Shown here in pieces: positions 1 through 8,351 of a stretch of 64,000 nt of DNA (position 1 is its first letter; each line of letters starts with the position of its first letter). A model generated the notes under the pieces. It was not told the origin of the DNA. It ran no database searches and saw nothing but the letters and a program-made list of their open reading frames with translations. Origin of the DNA: Caldicoprobacter oshimai DSM 21659 (lineage in GTDB: Bacteria; Bacillota; Clostridia; Caldicoprobacterales; Caldicoprobacteraceae); contig JAGB01000001.1 of the NCBI GenBank assembly GCA_000526435.1, positions 248,001 through 312,000 of the forward strand, read 5' to 3'. A program made the translations under genes and the position numbers.

Positions 1-427
1 TAAAGGAGCAATCGGCGCTGACAGCCAAGGGGACGCCTATGCTGTGCCCGCCGCCCAGTACCAGGGATACCGTGGGCTTGGACATGGTGCTTATCATCTC
101 GGCTATTGCCAGCCCGGCCTCCACATCACCGCCCACCGTGTTTAGGATGAGCAATAATCCCTTGATGTTTTTGCTTTCCTCTATAGCCACCAGCTGAGGG
201 ATAACGTGTTCATATTTGGTGGTCTTGTTTTGAGGCGGCAGCATTATGTGGCCTTCTATCTGGCCTATTATCGTCAGGCAGTGAATATCGCTGTCCAGCA
301 CCGGCGGTACAGATACTGCCCCAAATTCCTTTATATTGCCGGCCTGAGGATATGGGAAATAGCCTCTTTCATCCGCTTGTTCGGGTTTCTGGGGTTGTGT
401 CGTCGGATTTTCGATCTCGCTCAACAT
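1..427 (-). CDS. tepA: TepA-like ClpP-fold serine protease (partial, 3' end off window)
   Basis: Translation from the ATG at 427 (GGAGG five bases upstream) gives 142 residues before the window edge cuts the gene. After a Pro/Gln-rich N-terminus comes a ClpP/crotonase-type fold with [17 protein letters not shown] and then [12 protein letters not shown], where Ser of GGHS is the expected nucleophile. TepA is a cytoplasmic ClpP-class protein linked in Bacillus to protein translocation and sporulation. In B. subtilis tepA lies just downstream of the spoVFA-spoVFB-asd-dapG-dapA cluster, and the same neighbourhood is seen here. The family is clear; the C-terminus cannot be judged. Confidence 0.85.
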   Translation of the reverse strand, partial: MLSEIENPTTQPQKPEQADERGYFPYPQAGNIKEFGAVSVPPVLDSDIHCLTIIGQIEGHIMLPPQNKTTKYEHVIPQLVAIEESKNIKGLLLILNTVGGDVEAGLAIAEMISTMSKPTVSLVLGGGHSIGVPLAVSADCSF

Positions 428-529
428 ACCATCCTCCGTAACATTCAGGATTTTTGTTTAAAATTTATTGTTATCTCTTATGGCAAATGTTAGCAAGTCA
501 GATTGCCTTTCTCTTAAGGCTAGTATTTC

Positions 530-568
530 CCAAGTAAAAAGAAAAAATGAGCCTAAAAATAAGGCTCA
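530..568 (-). terminator. Rho-independent terminator after dapG
   Basis: On the minus strand TGAGCCT-ATTTTT-AGGCTCA is followed by TTTTTTCTTTTT. It overlaps the dapG stop codon and separates the spoVFAB-dapG operon from tepA. Confidence 0.8.
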
Positions 569-1786
569 ACGCGTATACAGTTTAAATTCCTCATGAAGCG
601 CCATCATGGCTTTTGCTGTATCTTCTCCCTTTATAAGGCAGGAAATGGTGGTGTGGGAGTCGGCGGTCTGAAGTATCTGTATCTGGTTTTTCAACAGGGC
701 TTTTATGATTCTTGACATGACTCCCGGAACGCCTTTCATCTTAGTGCCGATAGCGGATATCTTGCTGCAATTGTATATCATGGAGTATGAGCAGCCGAGC
801 TGATCAAGAATTGTCCTGGTTTTATCTGAGTCATTATCGTCTATTGTGAATATCATCTTATCGGGGAATATATTGATGAGGTCGATGCTTATGCCGTTTT
901 CGGCCAGCCGGCTCAAGGCCATATTTTGTAGCTCAGGATCCAGGTTCTTGATTATAACCTGGGTCCTGTTGAGCATATGAGAGATGCTTGTAATTACCTG
1001 GTTGGGGTCATGCTCTGCAGTTTGTGCGTAGTCGCTTTCATAATATGAAGAGACTACGGTGCCGGGGCCATTGCCGTTGATGTTTTTGATGATGAGCGGT
1101 ATGTTACAGCTCATGGCTATTTCAACGGCCTTGGGGTGAATGACCTTGGCCCCTTGATCAGCCATCTGAAATACCTCGGAGTAAGTCAGGTGCTTGAGCA
1201 CGCTGGCGTTGGGGACCATCCTAGGATCCGCTGTCATGATGCCATCCACATCGGTATATATCTCTATGAAGGAAGCGGAAAGGGCTTTAGCCAGCGCTGC
1301 AGCTGTGGTATCGCTGCCGCCCCTGCCAAGGGTGGTTATGTTGCCGTCTTCTGTAACCCCTTGGAAGCCGGCTACAACGGGTATTTTCCCCATCTCCAGG
1401 TACATGCGTATTCTATCGGGCTGAATCTTCAATATGTTGGCATTGCCGTAATTGTTATCGGTGATGATGCCCGCCTGCCCGCCTGTTAAAGCTACAGCCT
1501 CATACCCCTTTGCCCTTAGAGCATTTACCATGATGACGCTGGATATGATTTCACCGCACGACATGAGTAGGTCCATTTCTCTGGGATGGGTGTCCACGCA
1601 CTCATTTTTTGCAAGGGCTATCAAAGTATCGGTGGCATAGGGCGCTCCGTTTCGCCCCATGGCCGATACCACCACCACGGGATGATAACCGCTCTTTTTG
1701 GCGTTTATGACCTTTTGAACGGCTTTGGCTCGCACCTCGGGGGTAGCCACAGAAGTGCCTCCGAATTTTTGTACCACTATCTTCAT
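566..1786 (-). CDS. dapG: Aspartokinase (DapG type)
   Basis: Phosphorylates aspartate, the first step towards diaminopimelate, lysine and dipicolinate. The 406-residue product starts with KIVVQKFGGTSVATPEVR, the amino-acid kinase nucleotide site, followed by GRGGSDTTAAALA and two ACT-like regulatory domains in the last ~150 residues, as in diaminopimelate-sensitive aspartokinase I. An upstream in-frame ATG at 1801 would add five residues, but GGAGGA lies seven bases before the ATG at 1786, which I choose. Placement just downstream of both dipicolinate synthase genes mirrors Bacillus, where this isozyme supplies precursor for spore dipicolinate. The asd and dapA genes that flank it in Bacillus are absent. 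Confidence 0.93.
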   Translation of the reverse strand: MKIVVQKFGGTSVATPEVRAKAVQKVINAKKSGYHPVVVVSAMGRNGAPYATDTLIALAKNECVDTHPREMDLLMSCGEIISSVIMVNALRAKGYEAVALTGGQAGIITDNNYGNANILKIQPDRIRMYLEMGKIPVVAGFQGVTEDGNITTLGRGGSDTTAAALAKALSASFIEIYTDVDGIMTADPRMVPNASVLKHLTYSEVFQMADQGAKVIHPKAVEIAMSCNIPLIIKNINGNGPGTVVSSYYESDYAQTAEHDPNQVITSISHMLNRTQVIIKNLDPELQNMALSRLAENGISIDLINIFPDKMIFTIDDNDSDKTRTILDQLGCSYSMIYNCSKISAIGTKMKGVPGVMSRIIKALLKNQIQILQTADSHTTISCLIKGEDTAKAMMALHEEFKLYTR

Positions 1787-1813
1787 GTTTAATTCCTCCA
1801 TCTCACGTATGGC

Positions 1814-2404
1814 TTATTCCTTTTTCTCTATGAGCACCGGTTGTATCTGTTTCCCCTCAAGCGCAAACAATACGGTGTCTATTATCTTATCCATATCAGC
1901 AATTAAGGAATTGGGTTTGTTTACCGGGTCATCCTGGTAAAACGGTACCAGGTATATATTCTTTACATTCATGATTTGACCCAAATTTTTGGCGTTGTTG
2001 CCCAGCGCATCATTGGTGGATATGGCTATTACCACCGGCCTTTGATTGCGAAGGTGTGCCTTGGCAGCCATAATGACGGGAGTATCGGTTATGCCATTGG
2101 CCAGCTTTGCCAGCGTATTCCCTGTGCAGGGTGCTATGACCACCACATCCAGCAGCTTTTTGGGGCCGATGGGTTCGGCACCTGCTATATCAGCGATGAC
2201 TTTACGTCCGGTAATGCTTTCCACCTTTTCTCTGAAATCAGCGGCTGTGGTAAACCGCGTATCGGTTGATGCAACGGCATAGGAGAATATGGGAAATACT
2301 TCAGCGCCTTCATCCACCATTCTTTGTAGCTGTATAAGTACCTTATCAAATGTGCAGAAGGACCCAGTAATGCAGAAACCTATTTTTAAGCCTTTCAGCC
2401 TCAT
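1814..2404 (-). CDS. spoVFB: Dipicolinate synthase subunit B
   Basis: 196-residue flavoprotein-fold subunit (LKGLKIGFCITGSFC near the N-terminus, DVVVIAPCTGNTLAKLANGI in the middle). With SpoVFA it converts dihydrodipicolinate to dipicolinic acid in the mother cell; dipicolinate with calcium fills the spore core and gives heat resistance. Its ATG overlaps the spoVFA stop by four bases (ATGA), so the two are translationally coupled. Length and motifs fit the family throughout. Confidence 0.95.
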   Translation of the reverse strand: MRLKGLKIGFCITGSFCTFDKVLIQLQRMVDEGAEVFPIFSYAVASTDTRFTTAADFREKVESITGRKVIADIAGAEPIGPKKLLDVVVIAPCTGNTLAKLANGITDTPVIMAAKAHLRNQRPVVIAISTNDALGNNAKNLGQIMNVKNIYLVPFYQDDPVNKPNSLIADMDKIIDTVLFALEGKQIQPVLIEKKE

Positions 2405-3303
2405 GCCTTCAACCCCCTTATCATACCATATCTTTGAGCCCTTTCGAGCAACTCCTTTATTACGTAATACACGATTCTTCCGGCAGTTTTGGGCGCAACT
2501 ATGCCTGGAAGGCTAAGCTCCAGATAAGCCCTGATGCCAAATTCCTTTGCGGCTTCAAAATCGGTTCCCCCCGGAGCAGAGGCAAGGTCGATGATTACGG
2601 CTTCCTTATCCACCTTTTTGAGCCTCTCCCGGGTGAGCACGAGATGTGGAATGGTATTGAATATCACCTGCTGTGAACCCAAGACGGAATCCAGGTCGTC
2701 GAGATGGACGCCGTTGTAACCATTTTCGTATATCCACGCCAGGTCCGCTGGCTTCCGCGCTTCCACCGTTACCCTGGCACCGATGCCCTTGAGCATCCTG
2801 GCCAGGCACTTGCCAATCCTTCCGTAACCCAATACAAGCACGTTTGCCCCGTGAAGGGTTATATCGGTCTTCTCCATGGCCCGCTGTATGGCACCTTCGG
2901 CGGTTGGGATGGCATTGAGTATGGCAAAGGACTCCTCCTCCAGGATGTCAAAAAAGCGTATGTTCTTTTCCTCGGCCTGTTGCCTTATGTCCTGATCAGC
3001 TTTGCCCAAAATGATGATGGTTGACTGGTCAACCTTTTTCATGACCTGTTCGAGGGTTATGGACTGTGGATCAGATGGTATGTTTATATAGCCATACCTG
3101 TTCTTATACGGGATAGGAAGTATAAGGGCATGGCAGATAAAGCACTCATCTTCCAAACCTTTATATATCTTTATGCTATCATTGGGTATATCCTGAAAAC
3201 CCACTGCTTTGACGATGAAACCTTCTTTGGCGGCCATGTTCATGGCTTCAATCTGCCTTGCGTCGCCGCCTATGAACGTCAGTATGATTTGATTGCTGAC
3301 CAT
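2401..3303 (-). CDS. spoVFA: Dipicolinate synthase subunit A
   Basis: 300-residue NAD(P)-binding subunit. An N-terminal domain (IILTFIGGDARQIEAMN) precedes a Rossmann segment with VLVLGYGRIGKCLARMLKG and the conserved ELSLPGIVAPKTAGRI near the C-terminus. It is the dehydrogenase-like half of dipicolinate synthase and heads the spoVFA-spoVFB-dapG operon. GGAGGCG precedes the ATG. In Bacillus the operon is read by mother-cell sigma-K, and a plausible sigma-K site lies just upstream. Confidence 0.95.
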   Translation of the reverse strand: MVSNQIILTFIGGDARQIEAMNMAAKEGFIVKAVGFQDIPNDSIKIYKGLEDECFICHALILPIPYKNRYGYINIPSDPQSITLEQVMKKVDQSTIIILGKADQDIRQQAEEKNIRFFDILEEESFAILNAIPTAEGAIQRAMEKTDITLHGANVLVLGYGRIGKCLARMLKGIGARVTVEARKPADLAWIYENGYNGVHLDDLDSVLGSQQVIFNTIPHLVLTRERLKKVDKEAVIIDLASAPGGTDFEAAKEFGIRAYLELSLPGIVAPKTAGRIVYYVIKELLERAQRYGMIRGLKA

Positions 3304-3328
3304 TCAATCGCCTCCTTCCCGGTAATAC

Positions 3329-3355
3329 ATTGTATGAATAAATGCGGAATATAGT
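3329..3355 (-). promoter_or_regulatory. Candidate sigma-K-type promoter of spoVFA
   Basis: Minus strand: GCAC, 17 bases, CATACAATG, ending about 25 bases before the spoVFA start. This resembles the sigma-K pattern (AC, ~16-17 bases, CATA-3-TA) with one mismatch at the end. Known sigma-K control of Bacillus spoVF supports it; the match alone is weak. Confidence 0.4.
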
Positions 3356-3420
3356 GCAGGATAACCGCATAAAAAAATTTCCGCGTATATACTTCTGTAT
3401 ACCTTTAAACAACATTAAAA

Positions 3421-3449
3421 CAAAAATAAAAGGAGGCTATTTAGCCCCC
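3421..3449 (-). terminator. Terminator of the MazG-like gene
   Basis: Minus strand GGGGGCT-AAAT-AGCCTCC (one G-U pair) followed by TTTTATTTTTG. It overlaps the 3' end of the upstream gene. Confidence 0.7.
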
Positions 3450-3802
3450 CATTCATAGCCGCTTTTTTCAGATTTGCCTTCTTGTCGGTCGAAGTTTTCC
3501 TTATTTTTTGCCAGATATGCCTGGTACAGGTCTTCGGCCGTCATGCCCACTTTTATGCACATGCTGATGAGAAAATGTAGTATATCTACCAGCTCTTCCT
3601 TTATGGCATCATAGTCTATTTCCTTCGGTTTTTTCCACCACTTGAAATTGACCTCGTTGAGCAGCTCACCCAGCTCTGAAACCATGGCCAGTACTTCTTT
3701 TTGTATCCATTCCTCTGGTTTGATATGTCCCAGGTTGCGCTTTTCAATCAAAGCCTGATCAAACCTGGCTTGAAGTTCAAATATGCGTTCCAGCTTGTCC
3801 AT
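3437..3802 (-). CDS. All-alpha MazG/dUTPase-like NTP pyrophosphohydrolase
   Basis: 121 residues, entirely helical. EVLAMVSELGELLNEVNFKWW followed by EELVDILHFLISM gives the E-x2/3-E...E-x2-D metal-binding pattern of the all-alpha NTP pyrophosphatases. It most resembles the dimeric dUTPase branch common in Firmicutes, which hydrolyses dUTP or other nucleotides to the monophosphate and PPi. It is a single gene with its own terminator and no functional tie to spoVF. The exact substrate cannot be read from sequence. Confidence 0.7.
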   Translation of the reverse strand: MDKLERIFELQARFDQALIEKRNLGHIKPEEWIQKEVLAMVSELGELLNEVNFKWWKKPKEIDYDAIKEELVDILHFLISMCIKVGMTAEDLYQAYLAKNKENFDRQEGKSEKSGYEWGAK

Positions 3803-4140
3803 AATTTATTACCCCTTTACGATAAAATTTTAATTTAACACCCTTTCCTCGATAAATTGAAGGACATCGGTTATGTCCGAAGAGCATCAAGCGCTCTGGC
3901 AACACTATGGGATGACCCTGCCACGTCTACGTAAGAGTGAAGTAACTGCCAGCATCTCCTCCAGCTTGATTAAATTATACCATATAACAAGTGTATCTTG
4001 ACATAAATATTACAACTACTTACAATAAAGGATAGATGGGGTAAACAGCTTAGCTTGTTCTTGAAGAACGGTAAGACGGTAGGCCGTTTTGCTCAATGGA
4101 GGTTAGCGTTTAACTTGTCACCAAAAAGTAGGATGGAAGA
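3803..4140. other. Intergenic region with several short hairpins
   Basis: No convincing gene. Between two divergent genes there are short stems: GGACAT/ATGTCC, AGAGC/GCTCT, GGG/CCC inside CTGGCA/TGCCAG at 3866-3955, and on the plus strand AAGACGG-tagg-CCGTTTT (one G-U) near 4072-4090, leading into the acyl-CoA synthetase start. This could be structured leader RNA on one or both strands. I compared it by eye with SAM, THF, glycine, c-di-GMP, preQ1 and ZTP riboswitch cores and recognise none. Confidence 0.3.
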
Positions 4141-5730
4141 ATGGGGGTTTTTATTTTTATGCCTATCACGGATATGCTTTCCCTGAATGCTCAGATCTAT
4201 CCCGATGAAATCAGCCTGATAGAACGGGATCCGGCGGCGGGTACTCGCCGTCAAATCACATGGAAGGAATTTGACGACAATGCTAGCAGGTTTGCCAATT
4301 TCCTGCTGTCCCGTGGGATCAAAAAAGGAGATAAGGTAGCCATATTGCTGATGAACTGTCTAGAATGGCTTCCCGTCTATTTTGGAATTTTAAAGTCGGG
4401 TGCCTGGGCAGTGCCGCTGAATTTCAGGTTTACGGCCGAGGAGATAAAGAAGTGCCTCGAGACCGCCGAGGTCAAGGTACTGGTTTACGGGCCCGAGTTT
4501 AAAGACAGAATCGATTCCATACGCGTCAGGACAGCTTATTTGCAGGACCTCGTGTTTATAGGCGCCAACCAAACAGCCACAGCGGCAGACCACAATTATT
4601 ATGATATCCTGGATAGTTTCCCGTGTGATGCACCTGGCGTACCCTTGTCAGACGAAGAGGAAGCGGCGTTGTATTTTACTTCGGGCACTACCGGTATCCC
4701 AAAGCCCATAGTTTTAACCCATGGCAACCTTGTATCGGCGTGTATAACCGAGAACCACCACCATTTCCAGACACACGCGGATAATTTCCTGTGCATTCCC
4801 CCTCTCTACCACACAGGAGCCAAGATGCACTGGTTTGGTAACCTCATGGTGGGTGCAAAGGCCGTCATATTGCGCGGAGTAAGCCCGCGGTGGATACTGG
4901 AGGCAGTGTCAGAAGAGCAGGTAACCATAGTTTGGCTGCTGGTGCCATGGGCTCAGGATATCCTTGACGCCATTGAAAGAGGGGAAATAAACTTAAGCGA
5001 TTACAGGCTGGACCAGTGGAGGCTCATGCACATGGGTGCTCAACCTGTGCCACCCAGCCTCATCAGAAGATGGAAAAAATATTTCCCAAACCACCAGTAT
5101 GATACTAACTACGGCCTCAGCGAAGCCACCGGCCCGGGATGTGTACACTTAGGGATTGAGAACATCGATAAGGTGGGTGCCATTGGCCTGCCGGGTTATG
5201 GCTGGCAGGCAATGATTGTGGATGAAAACGGCAATCCCGTACCACACGGGCAAGTCGGCGAGCTCATCGTTAAAGGCCCGGGCGTCATGAAAGGATACTA
5301 TAAAAACCTTGAAGCCACCCGCAAGGTTTTAAAAGATGGTTGGCTGTATACCGGCGATATGGCGCGCCAGGATGAGGATGGGTTTATCTATCTGGTGGAT
5401 CGCAAGAAGGATATCGTCATATGCGGCGGTGAAAACATATTTCCTGTGGAAATAGAAGACTACTTGAGGTCCCATGAGGATATAAAGGATGCAGCAGTAA
5501 TAGGCCTGCCCGACAGGCGACTGGGCGAAATCCCGGTGGCCGTGGTGGAGCTGAAGCCAGGAAGGAAGCTATCAGAAGCGGATATTATAGAGTTTTGTCA
5601 GGTTTTGCCAAGATACAAACGGCCGCGAAGGGTGTTTTTCGATAAGATACCCCGCAATCCCACCGGTAAGATTGAGAAGCCAAAGCTGAGAGAAAAATGG
5701 TGTGGTCAAAGCGCAAGCCTCTTTGTATAG
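4141..5730 (+). CDS. Class I adenylate-forming acyl-CoA synthetase
   Basis: 529-residue ANL-superfamily ligase that would adenylate a carboxylic acid and pass it to CoA. Motifs in order: TSGTTGIPKP (residues 180-189, P-loop), YGLSEATG (A5), GELIVKGPGVMKGYY, GWLYTGD with the following DGFIYLVDRKKD (hinge), and PTGKIEKPKL with the catalytic Lys near the C-terminus. The acyl substrate is not evident; the shape fits medium- or long-chain fatty-acid or aryl-acid CoA ligases. A second in-frame ATG lies six codons downstream; the first is kept because GGATGGAAG precedes it. Monocistronic, with its own terminator. Confidence 0.85.
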   Translation: MGVFIFMPITDMLSLNAQIYPDEISLIERDPAAGTRRQITWKEFDDNASRFANFLLSRGIKKGDKVAILLMNCLEWLPVYFGILKSGAWAVPLNFRFTAEEIKKCLETAEVKVLVYGPEFKDRIDSIRVRTAYLQDLVFIGANQTATAADHNYYDILDSFPCDAPGVPLSDEEEAALYFTSGTTGIPKPIVLTHGNLVSACITENHHHFQTHADNFLCIPPLYHTGAKMHWFGNLMVGAKAVILRGVSPRWILEAVSEEQVTIVWLLVPWAQDILDAIERGEINLSDYRLDQWRLMHMGAQPVPPSLIRRWKKYFPNHQYDTNYGLSEATGPGCVHLGIENIDKVGAIGLPGYGWQAMIVDENGNPVPHGQVGELIVKGPGVMKGYYKNLEATRKVLKDGWLYTGDMARQDEDGFIYLVDRKKDIVICGGENIFPVEIEDYLRSHEDIKDAAVIGLPDRRLGEIPVAVVELKPGRKLSEADIIEFCQVLPRYKRPRRVFFDKIPRNPTGKIEKPKLREKWCGQSASLFV

Positions 5731-5749
5731 GATTTTATTTTTGATAGCA

Positions 5750-5790
5750 ATGGCCGCGACTGGTTAAGTCTGCGGCCATCTTATTTTTTT
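5750..5790 (+). terminator. Terminator of the acyl-CoA synthetase gene
   Basis: ATGGCCGC...GCGGCCAT with an inner GAC/GTC pair, followed by CTTATTTTTTT on the plus strand. Confidence 0.8.
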
Positions 5791-5875
5791 GAATTGGAGG
5801 CAAGGATATTTTGTACAAAAAATGGGCAATATTAAAAAGAGGTTGTTTAAACTGTTAAGGCGAGGGGAGAATAGT

Positions 5876-6079
5876 ATGAGGCTGTTTTCGATATTGCGCA
5901 TTTTCATCACGCCTCATTTCTCGTTTTTGACTATTTTGTGTAGCCTGATCCTTTATATAATTTATAAATCTGATGTACCTGGTAAATTTCCCACTGAAAA
6001 AAAGATTGCAAAATGGGGCAGCATTGCATATTTACTAATTGGATTGCTTTCCTTCGTATTTTCCAGGCTGGTAGACTGA
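5876..6079 (+). CDS. Small two-helix membrane protein
   Basis: 67 residues with two hydrophobic segments (about 10-27 and 48-64) joined by a charged loop (KFPTEKKIAKWG). I start at the ATG at 5876 because GAGGGGAG lies six bases upstream; a longer in-frame version from 5789 has no such site. It faces gerKC of the first receptor operon tail to tail. It resembles in size and build the small protein at 58711 inside the second receptor operon (CLC_0170-like), so a role at the spore membrane is possible but only inferred. Confidence 0.6.
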   Translation: MRLFSILRIFITPHFSFLTILCSLILYIIYKSDVPGKFPTEKKIAKWGSIAYLLIGLLSFVFSRLVD

Positions 6080-6085
6080 CAAGCG

Positions 6086-7258
6086 CTATTTGATTACTCC
6101 CACTCTCCTTAGTTTTACATCCACCTCCATTTCAAGATCTGTATTGGCAAAATACTCCTTCCAGTTGTCTTTGTTTTTTTCCCAGAAATCAGGATAGTAA
6201 TTTTGCACCCTTCGTCCGAACTCTATGCAATCGGTTTTGTATTGATCCACTAGCTTGCTGAACACTTCGCTACAGGATTGCATGATTTTTTGTTTTACCA
6301 AATCTTCGACCTGCTGGATAAAGCCAAGATCATACGTGTTAAACCTTTCATTCTGGATCTCAGCTATATCTCCTTCCACCTCCATTTTGGCCTTCAAGAT
6401 AAACCTGTTACCGTCTAGAACGGGTTTTATGGATACTTTGTTGTCCGTGATGTTAAATACAAAATTTCCCGCTTTAACTTTATCGTTAGAAATATCAATG
6501 ATACCCTTGGCCGGTTCACCGTGAAGCCATTTAAGGCTCATGACCTGGGAACCAGTAAGCCATGCGACCAGTTTATCACCACTGAATATGGCAGCTCCCT
6601 GAAGAGTCAAAGTATTTTTCTTTACCGTAATGCCGGGCAAACATACGTCCAGCCTCCGTATAAAGTGCCTCTGCATTATCCCAAAGTCCATGGGCATGAG
6701 CAATATTAGGCTTCGTTTTTCGTTTTCGTCAAGAAGGTCGCTGATATATTGCGACGTGCTTTTAACAGTTTTAGGCTGTATTTTAAATACCTCGCTGGCT
6801 TTACCCCTGCTTACTGCCACCTTGGTACGTTGCCTCATCCTTGGATCTCTGAAAAAAAAGTCGACATATTTGCCTATCCCCTTTTTGGCCAGCTCCTCTC
6901 CAAAGACCACCAACTGCAGGTGGTCGTAATTGGGTAGCTGATTGAGAGTGGCCATCAGCGTCTGTTCTGCCATCATTAGATTTTTTGCTTCTATAGTGAC
7001 GTTTAACGTTGAAGGCTGCTCCTGTCCCCCTCCTCCTTCCCCCTGACCGCCTGGCCCCAACATGGCAGCCGGCAACGCTATTTGGTATGTTACTATAATT
7101 CTTTCATCGTTTCCACTCTTGCTCTCTGAAGGATCCAGGCCTATTCCCAGTATAAAAGCATTTCTTTCTATTTCTACCATATCCCAACAGCCCGTCAGGG
7201 TAAATATGATGATAATGGCGATAAGCGCTACCACAAAATATTTATTGTTTATCCTCAT
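6086..7258 (-). CDS. gerKC: Germinant receptor C subunit, GerKC-like lipoprotein
   Basis: 390-residue Ger(x)C protein. The signal sequence ends in the lipobox TLTGC, followed by WDMVEIERNAFILGIG, the usual start of mature GerC proteins. C subunits sit lipid-anchored on the outer face of the spore inner membrane and form the receptor with A and B subunits. A Gly/Gln-rich loop (residues ~70-82) interrupts the first domain. It is the last gene of an A-B-C operon and overlaps gerKB by 17 bases. Confidence 0.92.
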   Translation of the reverse strand: MRINNKYFVVALIAIIIIFTLTGCWDMVEIERNAFILGIGLDPSESKSGNDERIIVTYQIALPAAMLGPGGQGEGGGGQEQPSTLNVTIEAKNLMMAEQTLMATLNQLPNYDHLQLVVFGEELAKKGIGKYVDFFFRDPRMRQRTKVAVSRGKASEVFKIQPKTVKSTSQYISDLLDENEKRSLILLMPMDFGIMQRHFIRRLDVCLPGITVKKNTLTLQGAAIFSGDKLVAWLTGSQVMSLKWLHGEPAKGIIDISNDKVKAGNFVFNITDNKVSIKPVLDGNRFILKAKMEVEGDIAEIQNERFNTYDLGFIQQVEDLVKQKIMQSCSEVFSKLVDQYKTDCIEFGRRVQNYYPDFWEKNKDNWKEYFANTDLEMEVDVKLRRVGVIK

Positions 7259-8351
7259 TTTTCGATGATTCCCCCTTTTTAAGTATAACGGCCAGTATGT
7301 AAAGAATTATCGTTACAGCCAGCAAAGCCAGTCCAAAATAGCTCACATACTGTGAAAACATGCCTATCTCCTTTATATTCTGTGGAAACAATGTCAGCGT
7401 ATATATTATAGGTACAATCAAGAGTATAAAAGGCTTATAATTTCTAAGCCCCAGCAGTCTTGTTATTGAAATTGATGAAAGATAAAGATAGGAGGACGTA
7501 GTGGTATAGGCACCCAGTATCCAGAAAATCATAAAGAAGATATCGAATCGCTCCGCAAAACCTCCAGGGAATTTAATGTACCTGGCCAGCTGAATGGTGG
7601 GATACAGCGATCGCGCAACCGGTTCCACTCCCACTATACCCACTGTGACGGCCACAAATAAAGAATAGATAAAAATCGAAGGCAATATGCCCAAAAATCC
7701 GTATTTCACAACTTTGCTGGTATCCTGGACATAGGGCGTGATGAAGAGGAGCACCTCAAACCCGAGATAGGAGATCGCCAAAGGAGGAACAGCGCGGATC
7801 CACTCAAAAACATCCTGTTTGAATGCAGGCAGCAACTCTTCGAAATTGAAATTTTTTAAGGACAATACAATTACCAGCAGCATTGTGCCAATTACAAGGG
7901 GTTCAAATAGTTCACATATCTTAGCGATGGAGCTGATGCCGTTGAGACACAAATAGACCGCTGCCAGCATGAAGGTGATTATCAATACTTCCAGCGGCGT
8001 ATTTTCAAGCAACAGCACTTTTATGGCATCGCAAAATAACCTCAGAACAGAGGTTACCACGCTTACGAAATAAAAAAAGAACACAAAACCCAATATCTTG
8101 GCTGGGACAAGGCCTATTATCTCTCTGCTATATTCCATTACAGTGCTGTTTGGAAATCTTCTGGCCAGCAATGCGGTTATAATCAACACCAAAGCCATCA
8201 ATATCCCGGTGACAAAGGTAGCAATGAACCCCCCTGCCTTGGCCAATTCAGTGGCTGTACGGGGTAGAGTTAACACCGTTACCCCTATGATGGTGGAGGA
8301 TACCACAAACAGAATTTGTATATTGCTCAATCTATCGCTTCTTTCTTTCAT
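7242..8351 (-). CDS. gerKB: Germinant receptor B subunit, GerAB-type permease
   Basis: 369 residues with about ten membrane helices, in the spore-germination branch of the APC superfamily (start: LSNIQILFVVSSTIIGVTVL). The B subunit is the part believed to bind the small-molecule germinant. It overlaps gerKA by four bases (ATGA) and gerKC by 17, so the three proteins are translationally coupled. The germinant cannot be predicted. Confidence 0.93.
   Translation of the reverse strand: MKERSDRLSNIQILFVVSSTIIGVTVLTLPRTATELAKAGGFIATFVTGILMALVLIITALLARRFPNSTVMEYSREIIGLVPAKILGFVFFFYFVSVVTSVLRLFCDAIKVLLLENTPLEVLIITFMLAAVYLCLNGISSIAKICELFEPLVIGTMLLVIVLSLKNFNFEELLPAFKQDVFEWIRAVPPLAISYLGFEVLLFITPYVQDTSKVVKYGFLGILPSIFIYSLFVAVTVGIVGVEPVARSLYPTIQLARYIKFPGGFAERFDIFFMIFWILGAYTTTSSYLYLSSISITRLLGLRNYKPFILLIVPIIYTLTLFPQNIKEIGMFSQYVSYFGLALLAVTIILYILAVILKKGESSKNEDKQ

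Noticed and set aside
3866-4130. Known riboswitch in the 338-base gap
   Set aside because: Several hairpins but none of the conserved cores of SAM, THF, glycine, c-di-GMP, preQ1 or ZTP classes could be matched by eye.
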